A stretch of 64,000 nucleotides of DNA from Thiohalorhabdus denitrificans (lineage in GTDB: Bacteria > Pseudomonadota > Gammaproteobacteria > Thiohalorhabdales > Thiohalorhabdaceae): assembly GCF_001399755.1 (NCBI RefSeq), contig NZ_LJCP01000014.1, forward strand, positions 62,001 through 126,000, read 5' to 3'. Shown here in pieces: positions 17,594 to 26,321 of this stretch; position 1 is the stretch's first letter, and each line of letters begins with the position of its first letter. The position numbers and the translations under genes were made by a program. Under the pieces are notes generated by a model that was not told the DNA's origin, searched no databases, and saw only the letters and a program-made list of their open reading frames with translations.

Positions 17594-18517
17594 ACGATCG
17601 GTATTGCCGGATTGCGGAACGCTAATGCCGTAGGCGTGCTCGGCCAGGCGGGCCACCGCCTCGGCATTGAACCAGCCCCCGCAGGACCACAGCCGGCCCG
17701 GCAGCCACATGCGGGGACGTTTGGTCTCCAGGGAGGCAAACACCGGATGGTGCATCACCCCCTGGGCCAGGGAGGGCTCGGCCTTGGCGAAGCCGGCCAG
17801 AATAAGGAGATCCGGCCGGGTGGTTACCAGCTTCTCCAGGGGAAACTCCTTGTAGGATCCGGCGCCCACTTCGCGGCCCACATTGCGCAGCCCGGCGGCC
17901 TCCATGATGGTATCCAGCAGGGCGCCCTCCCCCACGGTCACGCCGTTGGCCCGCAGCGCCAGGGCCCGCAGCCGCTCCTCCCGCGGCGGCAGGCGCTCGG
18001 CGACGGCCTCCAGGGTGCGGTCCATCTCGGCGATCAGCCGCTCCCCGCGCTCGGGATGGCCCAGCAGCCCGGCCATGCGCCGGATGGTCTCGCGGATGCC
18101 GGGAAAGGTGTCGGGGCTGTCCAGGGTGACCATCCGGTAGCCCAGTGCATCCAGGCGGTTGCGGGTCTCCCGCTTGGTGTAGGGACCGCCGACCACCAGG
18201 TCCGGGTCATGGGCCATCACCTCCTCGGCGTGGCCGCTGTTCAGCGGATATTCCGCGGCGGCCTCGGCCATGTAGGAGAAGGCCGGACTGCGGGCGTACT
18301 CCGAGACGGTGACGAGCTGCCCCGGATCGGCCAGTTCCAGCACCAGCTGGTCGGTGCAGGCGTTGATGGAGGCCACGGTGGGCCGCTCGGCGGCTCCCGT
18401 TTCGTCGGCCGGCGTCCCCAGCAAGACCGCGGCGACCAGGACCGCAGCGGTCCGAAGGGACAGGGGGATAGGCGCCCTCCGGGCGCCTTCCCGGAAAGCG
18501 GGCCTAGCGCGCCCCAT
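17588..18517 (-). CDS. btuF: Periplasmic cobalamin-binding protein
   Basis: This class III solute-binding protein (309 residues) delivers corrinoids to BtuCD. The N-terminal signal segment (hydrophobic about residues 20-35, ending near TGAAE) is followed by VASINACTDQLVLELA, the classic BtuF opening. The internal helix and HPVFASL segment are also typical. It starts 14 nt inside the end of btuB, so receptor and binding protein are coupled. The stop codon falls in a REP element. Confidence 0.9.
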   Translation of the reverse strand: MGRARPAFREGARRAPIPLSLRTAAVLVAAVLLGTPADETGAAERPTVASINACTDQLVLELADPGQLVTVSEYARSPAFSYMAEAAAEYPLNSGHAEEVMAHDPDLVVGGPYTKRETRNRLDALGYRMVTLDSPDTFPGIRETIRRMAGLLGHPERGERLIAEMDRTLEAVAERLPPREERLRALALRANGVTVGEGALLDTIMEAAGLRNVGREVGAGSYKEFPLEKLVTTRPDLLILAGFAKAEPSLAQGVMHHPVFASLETKRPRMWLPGRLWSCGGWFNAEAVARLAEHAYGISVPQSGNTDRP

Positions 18518-20339
18518 AGCTCAGGCTCACGAAGAATTCCCGGCCATGGGTGTTGTAGCCCTGCGCCAATTCATAGTCCTTATCAAGAATATTGTTGGCC
18601 TCCACCTTTAACCGCCAGACACTTCCAAGGGAGCGGGACCCTCGCAGGTGCAGGAGGGCGTAGCCGGGCATCTCCTGCTCGTCGGTATTATCCACCCGGT
18701 CGTAGCGCGGGCCCTTGGCCACCACGGTACCGCCGAAGGCCCACCGGTCCGCCCAGGTTTTTTGGATGTCCAGGGCGCCGCTGGCTTTGGCACGCCGGGG
18801 AAGCTGGTTGCCGGTCTCCTCGTCCTCGGGCTCCAGGTAGGTCACCGCGGGACGCACCCGCCAGCCGCCCTTGTTCAGGTCCGCGGAGAGCTCGGCACCG
18901 CGGATGCGGGCCTCGGCGAGGTTCACCGGGGTATCTACCCAGCCATCTTCGTTGGTATCCACATTAACGATGAGGTCCTCCACCCGGGTTTCAAAGACCC
19001 GCAGCTCCCAGCTCCCCCAGCCGGCCCGGCCCTCCAGGCCCAGCTCCGTGGAGCGGGACTCCTCCGGCTTCAAACCGGGATTGCTGAACCCGGGGTAATA
19101 GAGCTGGTTGAAGGTGGGCGCCTTGAAGGCCGTGCCGTAGGAGGCCACCAGCTTCAACCCCTCGGAGAGACGAAAGCCGAGGTTCGCGTTGCCAGTGGTG
19201 TGCTCGCCGTAGGCCTCGTTGTCGTCATGCCGCAGGCCGAGCCCGACCTCCACCGGACGCCAGTCGGCGAGCCACTGGGCGAACACCGCCCGATTGTACC
19301 GGCTGTCCGCGGCGTAATCCCGGCTGGAGTCCACCTGGTCTTGCTGGTAGTCGGCCCCCAGGACCAGTTCCTGATAGTCAGTGACATAGAAGCTGTTCGT
19401 CCAGGAGCCCTCCAGCCGCCGGGTCTCGTAGAAGTCGGTGCGCTGGCCGTCCTTGAAGATTTCGCTCTCGTCCCGGCCCTCCCCGACCCGCAGCCGAGTG
19501 TCCCAGACGGCACCCATGGACTGCAGAAAGGTCGCGGCAGCGGACTGCTGGACGATCTCGTCCTCATGATCGATATCGGGCTCCCAGGAACGGTCGAACT
19601 CCGTAGTTCCCTCGGCGCGCATGAAATCCAGCCCGGCCTCGGCCCCCGTCCACAGCTGCTGCTTCAAGCTCGCCGAGGCGGAGGTGCGCTCGTAGCCGTC
19701 ATGGTCGGGGTTGCCGCCATCCTGGACGTCGATGCCCTCGGTGGCCACATGGTCAAGGCCCAGGCTATAGCGCGTGCCGGCGCTGCCGCCCCGCACCCCG
19801 GCGCTGGCTTCCCGGTGGTTGTGGCTGCCGTAGCCGACTTCCGCATGGGGATGAAAGCCTTCTTCGCCCCGGCGCGTGAAGATCTGGATCACCCCGCCCA
19901 CGGCCTCGGCACCATACAGGCTGGAGCGGGGCCCGCGCACCACCTCGATGCGCTCGATCTGCTCCACGGGCAGATGCTGGAAGGCCGCCTTGCCGGTGGT
20001 GGCCGAATTCTGCTTGATGCCGTTCACCAGCACCAGAACGTGGTCGCTGTTGGTGCCGCGCAGAAAGACGCTGGAGTCCTTCCCGGCGCCGCCGCTGTTG
20101 CTCATCTGCAGGCCCGGGACCCGCTGCTCCAGCAGATCCTGCACACTGTGGGCGCTGCTGTCCTCGATATCGCTCCGGTCGATCACCGTGGTGGCCGCCA
20201 GGGTTTCGGACAGGGACTGGGTGGTCCGGCTCGCGGTGACCACGGTCTCGGCAAGTTGGGGCGCGGCGGTGGCGGAAGCGAGGGGGATGGCCGCGCCGAG
20301 CAGCACGGTTCCGGAATACGGAATACGGGATTGAAGCAA
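18504..20339 (-). CDS. btuB: TonB-dependent vitamin B12 receptor
   Basis: This outer-membrane receptor (611 residues) imports corrinoids. I choose the TTG at 20339, 5 nt after AGGAGG (20345-20350). It yields a signal peptide (ending ASATA) and TonB box ETVVTASR at residues 31-38. The plug has the RGTNSDHVLVLVNGIKQN and VEVVRGPRSSLYGAEAVGGVI motifs of the BtuB family. The barrel contains acidic calcium-loop-like stretches (NPDHDGYE, VDTNEDGWVD) and ends with an aromatic-rich strand FFVSLSYGAR. A cobalamin riboswitch precedes it, so expression should fall when B12 is plentiful. Confidence 0.94.
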   Translation of the reverse strand: MLQSRIPYSGTVLLGAAIPLASATAAPQLAETVVTASRTTQSLSETLAATTVIDRSDIEDSSAHSVQDLLEQRVPGLQMSNSGGAGKDSSVFLRGTNSDHVLVLVNGIKQNSATTGKAAFQHLPVEQIERIEVVRGPRSSLYGAEAVGGVIQIFTRRGEEGFHPHAEVGYGSHNHREASAGVRGGSAGTRYSLGLDHVATEGIDVQDGGNPDHDGYERTSASASLKQQLWTGAEAGLDFMRAEGTTEFDRSWEPDIDHEDEIVQQSAAATFLQSMGAVWDTRLRVGEGRDESEIFKDGQRTDFYETRRLEGSWTNSFYVTDYQELVLGADYQQDQVDSSRDYAADSRYNRAVFAQWLADWRPVEVGLGLRHDDNEAYGEHTTGNANLGFRLSEGLKLVASYGTAFKAPTFNQLYYPGFSNPGLKPEESRSTELGLEGRAGWGSWELRVFETRVEDLIVNVDTNEDGWVDTPVNLAEARIRGAELSADLNKGGWRVRPAVTYLEPEDEETGNQLPRRAKASGALDIQKTWADRWAFGGTVVAKGPRYDRVDNTDEQEMPGYALLHLRGSRSLGSVWRLKVEANNILDKDYELAQGYNTHGREFFVSLSYGAR

Positions 20340-20457
20340 GTTGTCCTCCTGAGACGTGCACACCCGCACGGGCCGGGCATCTCGGAGGACTTCACAGGCG
20401 GGACAGGACGGCGGAGGTCCGCGCCCGGCACCGCCCTCCGCAGTGCCGCAGCCAAAC

Positions 20458-20690
20458 CTCAGGCCGGTCTCCGGGCTGGCGAGCTGGCGGGTCCTCTCCG
20501 GGACACCGCCGGGACAGCCGCCTTCCCGCGCTTTTCGCGCAGTGGCATGAAGGCCGTCCCGTCACTCGCCTACCGTTGCGGGGGCAGCGCCGGCTTTGGC
20601 TCCCCTGGTCTCCCAAGGCGGGCCATACCGGACTTCCCGTTTCATTCCACGGCCCTGCCGGGGCCGCGGAACACCTGAGGCGGGTTTTCT
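20458..20690 (-). promoter_or_regulatory. Cobalamin riboswitch (leader of btuB operon)
   Basis: Read on the minus strand, the leader contains all hallmark blocks in order: CCTCAGGTG (about 20671-20685), AACGGGAAG, the GCTGCCCCCGCAACGG block, GCCACTGC and the B12 box AGCCCGGAGACCGGCCTG (20460-20477). Between the B12 box and the btuB ribosome site a GCGGAGG/CCTCCGC hairpin (20411-20441) has no T-run, so control may be of translation. The remainder of the leader holds no gene. Confidence 0.95.
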
Positions 20691-20733
20691 GGATTGCCAT
20701 TGCCGGGACATCCCCGGCAAAAAGATGGCCTAT

Positions 20734-20762
20734 AACCTACATGGGCCACCAGGGGACGTCAA
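20734..20762 (-). promoter_or_regulatory. Candidate sigma-70 promoter for the btuB leader
   Basis: On the minus strand, TTGACG (20757-20762) and TAGGTT (20734-20739) are separated by 17 nt, with a TG just before the -10 box (extended -10). Initiation would fall about 30 nt upstream of the first riboswitch block. Confidence 0.5.
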
Positions 20763-20808
20763 AGCCTGGCCGCTTCCCACAGTTATAAAGGGAAGTAGGC
20801 CCGGGAAC

Positions 20809-21576
20809 CTAGTTGCCGTTTTCCTGGCCCCGGAAACGGCGCACGTGCTTCGGGTCGTAGAGGGCGCTGTTCCGGAAATCGCCGGGATCCAGGGCGGGCC
20901 CCACCAGGATCAAGGCGGTGCGCCGTACCGGCAGATCCGCGGCTTGGTCGGCGATGGTGTCCAGGCGGCCGGTGAGGACGGTCTCGTCGGGCCAGCTCGC
21001 CCGCAGGACCACGGCGGCGGGACACTCGGCCCCGTAGTAGGGGGTCAGGCGGGCCACCACATCCTCGATGTTGTGCAGGGACAGGTGGACGGCCAGGGTG
21101 GACCCCGTGGCGGCGAAGGCCTCCAGGGTCTCCCCGCACGGCATGGAGGAGGCGCGCCCCTGGGTCCGGGTCAGCACCACCGACTGCGCCACCTCGGGCA
21201 CGGTGAGCTCGTGGCCCAGGGTGGCGGCCGCCGCGGAGAAGGCCGGTACGCCGGGGGTGATGGTGTAGTCGATGCCCGCCGCCTCCAGCCGCCGCACCTG
21301 CTCGCTCATGGCGCTGTAGACGGACATATCCCCCGAATGCAGCCGCGCCACATCCTGGCCGGCCGCGTGGGCCCGCTCGATCTCCGCCATGATCTCGTCG
21401 AGGGTCATGGGCGCGGTATTCACCACCCGGGCGTCCTCCGGGGCGTGGGCCAACACCCCCTCGGGGACCAGGGAGCCGGCGTAGAGGCACACCGGACAGG
21501 CGGCGATCCGATCGCGGCCGCGCAGGGTGAGCAGATCGGGGGCGCCGGGGCCGGCGCCGATGAAGTGGACGGTCAT
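20809..21576 (-). CDS. cobM: Precorrin-4 C11-methyltransferase
   Basis: This SAM-dependent methyltransferase (255 residues) makes precorrin-5. It has the tetrapyrrole methylase opening [18 protein letters not shown], the [11 protein letters not shown] loop, [12 protein letters not shown] and the LTRTQGRAS block specific to the C11 enzymes. I chose the ATG at 21576 because AGGAGG precedes it; the longer frame adds MTLSGGS. It lies downstream of cobL and cobE on the same strand with a REP pair between, and its 3' end faces the btuB promoter. Confidence 0.93.
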   Translation of the reverse strand: MTVHFIGAGPGAPDLLTLRGRDRIAACPVCLYAGSLVPEGVLAHAPEDARVVNTAPMTLDEIMAEIERAHAAGQDVARLHSGDMSVYSAMSEQVRRLEAAGIDYTITPGVPAFSAAAATLGHELTVPEVAQSVVLTRTQGRASSMPCGETLEAFAATGSTLAVHLSLHNIEDVVARLTPYYGAECPAAVVLRASWPDETVLTGRLDTIADQAADLPVRRTALILVGPALDPGDFRNSALYDPKHVRRFRGQENGN

Positions 21577-21648
21577 GCTTCCTCCTGAAAGGGTCACCGC
21601 TGTCGGGGAGCAAGATTGGAATGGGCAGCGTGAACCCGTGGCAGCGCA

Positions 21649-21732
21649 CCGTAGGAGCTTGCTTTAGCAAGCGAGTCTTTGATTGGCCCCGGTACCGGTT
21701 TCACGGCTCGCCTGCTGAAGCAGGCTCCTACA
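21649..21732. repeat. REP pair between cobE and cobM
   Basis: A forward element with GTAGGAGCTTGCTTTAGCAA (21649-21675) and an inverse element with TTGC replaced by CTGC arms (21707-21732) face each other. Their cores (CTTGCTTTAGCAAG and CCTGCTGAAGCAGG) differ from those beside the RAYT but keep the palindrome, so the arms have co-varied. Confidence 0.85.
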
Positions 21733-21765
21733 GACCCGGGGCCCCGATCCTGCCGAGCCGCGGCT

Positions 21766-22146
21766 TCATCCGGCCCCCTGCCCTATGGCCGCTGCGCAGG
21801 TGGCCCGGGGGCTGGCCGTCTTGGCCACCACCAACCGCGCCCCGGGAGCCGCGGCGGCCAGGGCCGCGGCCTCCGCCACCGCCGTCAGGCCCACGGCGGC
21901 CTCGGCCGGCGCTGAGCGACTCAGCCCCTCCTGGAACGGGGCCAGATCCTCGGCGCTCAGGTACAGCGGCGTCAGGTCCAGGCGCTCCGCCACCGCCTCC
22001 AGGAGGCCGGTTTCCCGCTTGCGCTCCAGGGTGGCGATGCGCCGGGGGCCTCTGTCGCCGGGGACTGCCCGCAGGACGCCGGCGGCGAGCGCCTCCAGCT
22101 CCGCCGCGGTACACCGGGCGCTGAACCCCACACCGAGGGCGATCAC
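21766..22146 (-). CDS. cobE: CobE, homologue of the CbiG C-terminal domain
   Basis: This small protein (126 residues) corresponds to the C-terminal domain of CbiG. It begins IALGVGFSARC and contains the conserved IATLERKRETGLLEA and LTPLYLSAEDLA segments. Start is GTG at 22146, overlapping the cobL stop as GTGA. In the anaerobic pathway CbiG opens the ring-A lactone; the role of the free-standing domain in aerobic organisms is less certain. It lies outside any longer CbiG reading frame, so it is a genuine single-domain gene. Easily missed because its reading frame continues open into cobL. Confidence 0.88.
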   Translation of the reverse strand: MIALGVGFSARCTAAELEALAAGVLRAVPGDRGPRRIATLERKRETGLLEAVAERLDLTPLYLSAEDLAPFQEGLSRSAPAEAAVGLTAVAEAAALAAAAPGARLVVAKTASPRATCAAAIGQGAG

Positions 22147-23390
22147 CGCACCACCAGCGACCAGACGGTCACCGGGCGCAGGGGGCTCCAGCCGCTGAAG
22201 CCGCCCAGGGGCTCGGCGCGGTCCACCGCCAGCCGGGTAAGCTGCCCCCCCAGGCGCTCCCGCGCCGCCGCCAGCACGGCATCCCCTTCCACGGTGACGC
22301 TGTTGGCCACCAGGCGTCCGCCGGGACGCAGGGCTTGCCGGCAGCGCTCCACGAGCCCGGGCGTGGTCAGGCCGCCGCCGATGAATACCGCATCGGGCGC
22401 CGGCAGCCCTTCCAGGGCCTCGGGGGCCTTGCCTTCGACGGTCTGCAGGTCCGGAACCCCCAGCTCCCCGGCGTTGGCGGCGATATTCGCAGCCCGCTCC
22501 GGGCGCGGCTCCACCGCCACGGCGCGGTTGGCCGGGTCCGCCAGCATCCACTCGATGGCAATGGCGCCCGAGCCGGCACCGATGTCCCACAGCAGCTCGC
22601 CGGCGCCCGGCGCCAGGTGGGCCAGGGTGACGGCGCGCACCTCCCGCTTGGTGATCTGGCCGTCGTGCGTGAAGGCCTCCTCCGGCCGGCCCGGTGCGCG
22701 GGCCACAGGCCGGGCTTCGGGATCCGCCCGACAGGCCAGGGCGATGGTGTTCAGGTCCGCCACCGTGGCCTCCCCCCAGTCGGCGGCCCGGGCCTCCCGG
22801 CGGCGCTCTTCCGGCCCGCCCATGCGCTCCAGCACGGTCAGGGTGGAGGCGCCGAAGCCGCGCTCCACCAGGCGCCGGGCCAGGGCCGCGGGGGTGGAGC
22901 CGTCCCAGCTGAGAAGCAGCAGGCGCGCACCGTCGTGCAGCCAGGGGTGCACGCGCTCCAGGGCCCGGCCGTGCAGGGACAGGCAGCGGGTCTCCTGCAG
23001 CGGCCATCCCAGTCGCGCCGCGGCCAGGCTGAAGGCCGAAGGCGCCGGATGGGCCACCATCTCCTCCGGCGGCAGGCGGCGGGCCAGGGTGGCGCCGATG
23101 CCGTGCCAGAAGGGGTCGCCGCTGGCCAGGACGCAGACCGGCCGGCCGCGCCGCGCCTCGATCCACGGCAGCGCGTCGGTGAGGGGCGAGGGCCAGGCGA
23201 TGCGCTCCTGCCCGGGAACCTCCGGCACCAGACCCAGATGCCTGTCCCCGCCGAACACGGTTTCCGCCTGCTCTACGGCGGCCCGGGCGGCGGGAGTCAG
23301 CCCCGCCGGACCGTCCTCGCCGAGGCCCACCAGGGTGAGCCACGGTTGCCCATCCCGGGCGGGGCTTTCATCATTACCGGCCTGTGGCAT
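22143..23390 (-). CDS. cobL: Precorrin-6Y C5,15-methyltransferase (decarboxylating)
   Basis: This two-domain enzyme (415 residues) methylates C5 and C15 and decarboxylates the ring-C acetate. The N-terminal CbiE-type domain begins LTLVGLGEDGPAGLT and has the LASGDPFWHGIG loop. The C-terminal CbiT-type domain has ITKREVRA, the SAM loop WDIGAGSGAIAIEWM and FIGGG. I place the start at ATG 23390, preceded by a GGAGAGGGGGAGG tract. Its start codon lies only 34 nt from that of the divergent cobK, so any promoter would overlap cobK. Confidence 0.94.
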   Translation of the reverse strand: MPQAGNDESPARDGQPWLTLVGLGEDGPAGLTPAARAAVEQAETVFGGDRHLGLVPEVPGQERIAWPSPLTDALPWIEARRGRPVCVLASGDPFWHGIGATLARRLPPEEMVAHPAPSAFSLAAARLGWPLQETRCLSLHGRALERVHPWLHDGARLLLLSWDGSTPAALARRLVERGFGASTLTVLERMGGPEERRREARAADWGEATVADLNTIALACRADPEARPVARAPGRPEEAFTHDGQITKREVRAVTLAHLAPGAGELLWDIGAGSGAIAIEWMLADPANRAVAVEPRPERAANIAANAGELGVPDLQTVEGKAPEALEGLPAPDAVFIGGGLTTPGLVERCRQALRPGGRLVANSVTVEGDAVLAAARERLGGQLTRLAVDRAEPLGGFSGWSPLRPVTVWSLVVR

Positions 23391-23424
23391 CGTCCCCTCC
23401 CCCTCTCCATCCGGGAGCGCTTCC

Positions 23425-24189
23425 ATGCAGGTACTGATCCTTGCGGGCACCACCGAGGCCACGGCCCTGGCCCGGCTTCTGGAGGGCCATCCCCGGCTCG
23501 ACGGCACCGTTTCCCTGGCCGGACGCACGGCGCGGCCAGCCCGCTCCAACCTGCCCCAGCGCACCGGAGGCTTCGGCGGGGTGGCGGGGCTGGCGGACTA
23601 CCTGCGCACCAACCGCATGGAAGCCGTGGTGGACGCCACCCACCCCTTCGCCGCCCGCATCAGTACCAACGCGGCCGCCGCGGCGCGGCAGGCCGGCGTT
23701 CCCCTGGCGGCGCTGGAGCGCCCGCCCTGGGAGCCCACCGCAGGGGACCATTGGATCCCGGTGGCCGACCTGGACGCCGCGGCCGAGGCCCTGCATACCC
23801 TCGGCCACCGGGTTCTGGTCACCACCGGGCGCCAGGAGCTGGCCCCCTACGAGCGCGCCCCGGACAAGCACTACGTGATCCGCACCATCGACCCGCCGGA
23901 GCCGCCCCCCGCCCTGCCCGATGCGGCCTACATCCAGGACCGGGGTCCCTTCGACCGGGACGCCGAGGCGGCGCTCATGGACGAGCACGGCATCGAGGTG
24001 CTGGTGACCAAGAACAGCGGCGGCGACGCCACCCGCGGCAAGCTCGACGCCGCCCGCGAGCGCGGCATCCCGGTAATCATGGTGGAGCGCCCGGCCCGCC
24101 CCGAGGGCGTGCCGGTGCACCACGACCCGGCCGCGGCCCTGCAGTGGCTGGAAGACCTCGCCGCCGGCGGTCATTCCGCCTCCTCGTAG
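23425..24189 (+). CDS. cobK: Precorrin-6A reductase
   Basis: This NADPH-dependent reductase (254 residues) turns precorrin-6A into precorrin-6B. It begins MQVLILAGTTEATALARLL, then has the VVDATHPFAARIS motif, VLVTTGRQEL and the C-terminal TKNSGGDATRGKLDAA and VERPARP blocks. ATG at 23425 has GGGAG upstream. It is the only ring-building gene on the plus strand. Its 3' end overlaps that of cobJ by 19 nt on the opposite strand, and its 5' end lies back to back with cobL. Confidence 0.94.
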   Translation: MQVLILAGTTEATALARLLEGHPRLDGTVSLAGRTARPARSNLPQRTGGFGGVAGLADYLRTNRMEAVVDATHPFAARISTNAAAAARQAGVPLAALERPPWEPTAGDHWIPVADLDAAAEALHTLGHRVLVTTGRQELAPYERAPDKHYVIRTIDPPEPPPALPDAAYIQDRGPFDRDAEAALMDEHGIEVLVTKNSGGDATRGKLDAARERGIPVIMVERPARPEGVPVHHDPAAALQWLEDLAAGGHSASS

Positions 24190-24941
24190 TACCGCGGGGT
24201 ATAGACCCGGAGCGTGCCGTCGGGCCGCTGCAGGACCCGGGTGGCCGGGATGCCCACCAGCACCAGGGTGCGCATGTCCGCGCGGGCCGGATCGGCCTCG
24301 GCCAGGGTGGTGACGGTGAGCCGTTCCTGGTCGCCGCGGCCGGCGGCGGTGGCGAAGATCACCGGCGTCTGCGGCGGGTGGACCTCGCCGAGCACCTCCA
24401 GGACCCGGCCCAGCTGCCAGGGCCGGGCGCGGGAGGCGGGGTTGTACAGGGCCATGACCAGCCCCGCCTCGGCCGCCAACCGCACACGCCGCTCCACCAC
24501 CGCCAGGGGCTTGAGGTTGTCCGACAGGGAGATGGCGCAGAAGTCGGCCCCCAGGGGGGCGCCCAGGCGGGCGGCCGCGGCCTGCATGGCCGACACTCCG
24601 GGATGTACGGTGACCTCCACATCCCGCCAGCGGCCCGCCGTGTCCCGATCCACGGCCTCCAGCACCGCCGCCCCCATGGCGAAAACCCCGGGATCCCCGC
24701 CGGAAACCACCGCCACCTTCGCCCCCTCGGCGGCCAGATCCAGGGCGTGGCCAGCCCGGGCAAGCTCTTCCCGGTTGTCCGAGGCGTGGCGGCGCTGGTG
24801 GCCCGCGGCGACCCGGTCCAGATAGGGCCCGTAGCCCACCAGGTCCGTGGCCTGCTCCAGGATTCCGGCGGTCTCCGGGGTCAGCCATTCCGGACCTGCG
24901 GGACCGGTGCCCACCACCGCCACCCAGCCCTCACCGCTCAT
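24171..24941 (-). CDS. cobJ: Precorrin-3B C17-methyltransferase
   Basis: This enzyme (256 residues) methylates C17 and drives ring contraction to precorrin-4. The opening VAVVGTGPAGPEWLTP, the YLDRV segment, VVSGGDPGVFAM and PGVSAMQAAAARLGAPLG are family blocks. It ends with the TPRYYEEAE tail, overlapping convergent cobK. It follows cobI with an 11-nt overlap at the far end of the second riboswitch operon. Confidence 0.94.
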   Translation of the reverse strand: MSGEGWVAVVGTGPAGPEWLTPETAGILEQATDLVGYGPYLDRVAAGHQRRHASDNREELARAGHALDLAAEGAKVAVVSGGDPGVFAMGAAVLEAVDRDTAGRWRDVEVTVHPGVSAMQAAAARLGAPLGADFCAISLSDNLKPLAVVERRVRLAAEAGLVMALYNPASRARPWQLGRVLEVLGEVHPPQTPVIFATAAGRGDQERLTVTTLAEADPARADMRTLVLVGIPATRVLQRPDGTLRVYTPRYYEEAE

Positions 24942-25683
24942 CGGCGCGCACCCCCCGGCCCGGCAGCACGATCAGGGAGAAATAGGGCGCCTTCGCCGGC
25001 GCCTCGGCCAGGGGCATGACCGCCTCGTCGGCCATGCTCGCCTTGGCCACGTACCAAGCCTCCTCGCTGCGCCCCAGCTCCTCCAGCAGGGCGACGATGC
25101 GGTCGCGGTGGCTCCCCACCTTCATGATCACCACCGCATCCGCCCCGCTCAGGGCGGCGCGCAGCTCCGCCTCGGGCAGGGTTCCGGGAATCACTGTCAG
25201 CACGTCGTCGCGCATGGTCAGCGGCTTGGGCAGCTGAGCCGCCGCGGCCAGGGGCGACGGCACGCCGGGGACCACCTCGGTGGGGAAGCGGTCCTTCAAG
25301 CGCAGATAGGCGTGCATGAAGGAACCGTAGAAGAAGGGGTCGCCCTCGTTGAGCACGGCCACGTCGCGCCCGGCCGCCAGGTGCTCGGCCAGCCGCTCCG
25401 CCGACTCGTCGAAGAAGGCCTCGATGCGCTCGCGGTACTCCGGGGAGCCGTGGGGCAGCTCGGTGGTGATCGGATAGACCAGGGGCAGCTCCTCCTGGTC
25501 GGCCTTCAGGTGGGCCTCGGAGATCCGGCGCGCCTGGCCGGCGCCGCCGCGGCGGCAGAAGTGGGCGACCACCGGGCATTCGCCGATGAGGCGGGCGGCC
25601 TTGAGGGTAATCAGCTCCGGGTCGCCGGGGCCGGTGCCGATGCCGTACAGGGTGCCCGGCCGGGCGCTTGGGTCGTTGCTCAT
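24931..25683 (-). CDS. cobI: Precorrin-2 C20-methyltransferase
   Basis: This SAM-dependent enzyme (250 residues) converts precorrin-2 to precorrin-3A, the substrate of CobG. It shows [37 protein letters not shown] and [13 protein letters not shown]. Overlaps of 4 nt with cobH upstream and 11 nt with cobJ downstream place it in a coupled block. The start ATG at 25683 gives [16 protein letters not shown]. Confidence 0.94.
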   Translation of the reverse strand: MSNDPSARPGTLYGIGTGPGDPELITLKAARLIGECPVVAHFCRRGGAGQARRISEAHLKADQEELPLVYPITTELPHGSPEYRERIEAFFDESAERLAEHLAAGRDVAVLNEGDPFFYGSFMHAYLRLKDRFPTEVVPGVPSPLAAAAQLPKPLTMRDDVLTVIPGTLPEAELRAALSGADAVVIMKVGSHRDRIVALLEELGRSEEAWYVAKASMADEAVMPLAEAPAKAPYFSLIVLPGRGVRADER

Positions 25684-26321
25684 ATACGGTCACTCGCGAG
25701 CGCGTTGACGGCGGCGGCGGTGATGGCGCTGCCGCCGCGCCGCCCATGCACGGTCAGGTACTCCAGCCCCAGCGGGCTTTCCGCCAGGGCCTCCTTGCTC
25801 TCCACGGCTCCCACGAAGCCCACGGGGATGCCGAGCACCGCCGCGGGCCGGGGGGCGCCCTCCTGCAGCATTTCCAGCAGGCGGAACAGCGCCGTGGGGG
25901 CGTTGCCGATGGCCACCACGGCGCCCTCCAGCTGGGGGCGCCACAGCTCCAGCGCCGCGGCCGAGCGGGTGTTGCCCAGCTCCGCCGCCAGGTCCGGTAC
26001 GCGCTCGTCGCGCAGGGTGCAGACCACCGGGTTGTCCGCCGGCAGGCGGGCGCGGGTGATGCCGTGGGCCACCATCTCGCTGTCGCAGAGGATGGGGGCA
26101 CCCGCAGCCAGTGCCGACCGGGCCGACGCGGCGACCCCGGCGGAGAAGCCGATGTCCCCGGGCAGATCGGTCATGCCGCAGGCATGGATCATGCGCACCA
26201 CCGCGGGCACGAGGTCGTCCGGAAACCGATCCAGATTCGCCTCGGCCCGGATGATGGCGAAGGACTCCTCGTAGATGGCCTTGCCGTCACGGATGTAGTC
26301 CGTGGGGCCGCTATCCGCCAT
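25680..26321 (-). CDS. cobH: Precorrin-8X methylmutase
   Basis: This mutase (213 residues) moves the C11 methyl to C12 to give hydrogenobyrinic acid. Typical segments are the IHACGMTDL block with the candidate catalytic His46, [23 protein letters not shown] and [15 protein letters not shown]. The ATG at 26321 gives [13 protein letters not shown]; the longer frame merely runs through the end of cobG. It overlaps cobG by 11 nt and cobI by 4 nt. Confidence 0.95.
   Translation of the reverse strand: MADSGPTDYIRDGKAIYEESFAIIRAEANLDRFPDDLVPAVVRMIHACGMTDLPGDIGFSAGVAASARSALAAGAPILCDSEMVAHGITRARLPADNPVVCTLRDERVPDLAAELGNTRSAAALELWRPQLEGAVVAIGNAPTALFRLLEMLQEGAPRPAAVLGIPVGFVGAVESKEALAESPLGLEYLTVHGRRGGSAITAAAVNALASDRI

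Noticed and set aside
22294-24189. A 631-residue fusion protein ending in CobK
   Set aside because: The frame is open upstream only because it shadows cobL; the CobK family start and a ribosome site lie at 23425.
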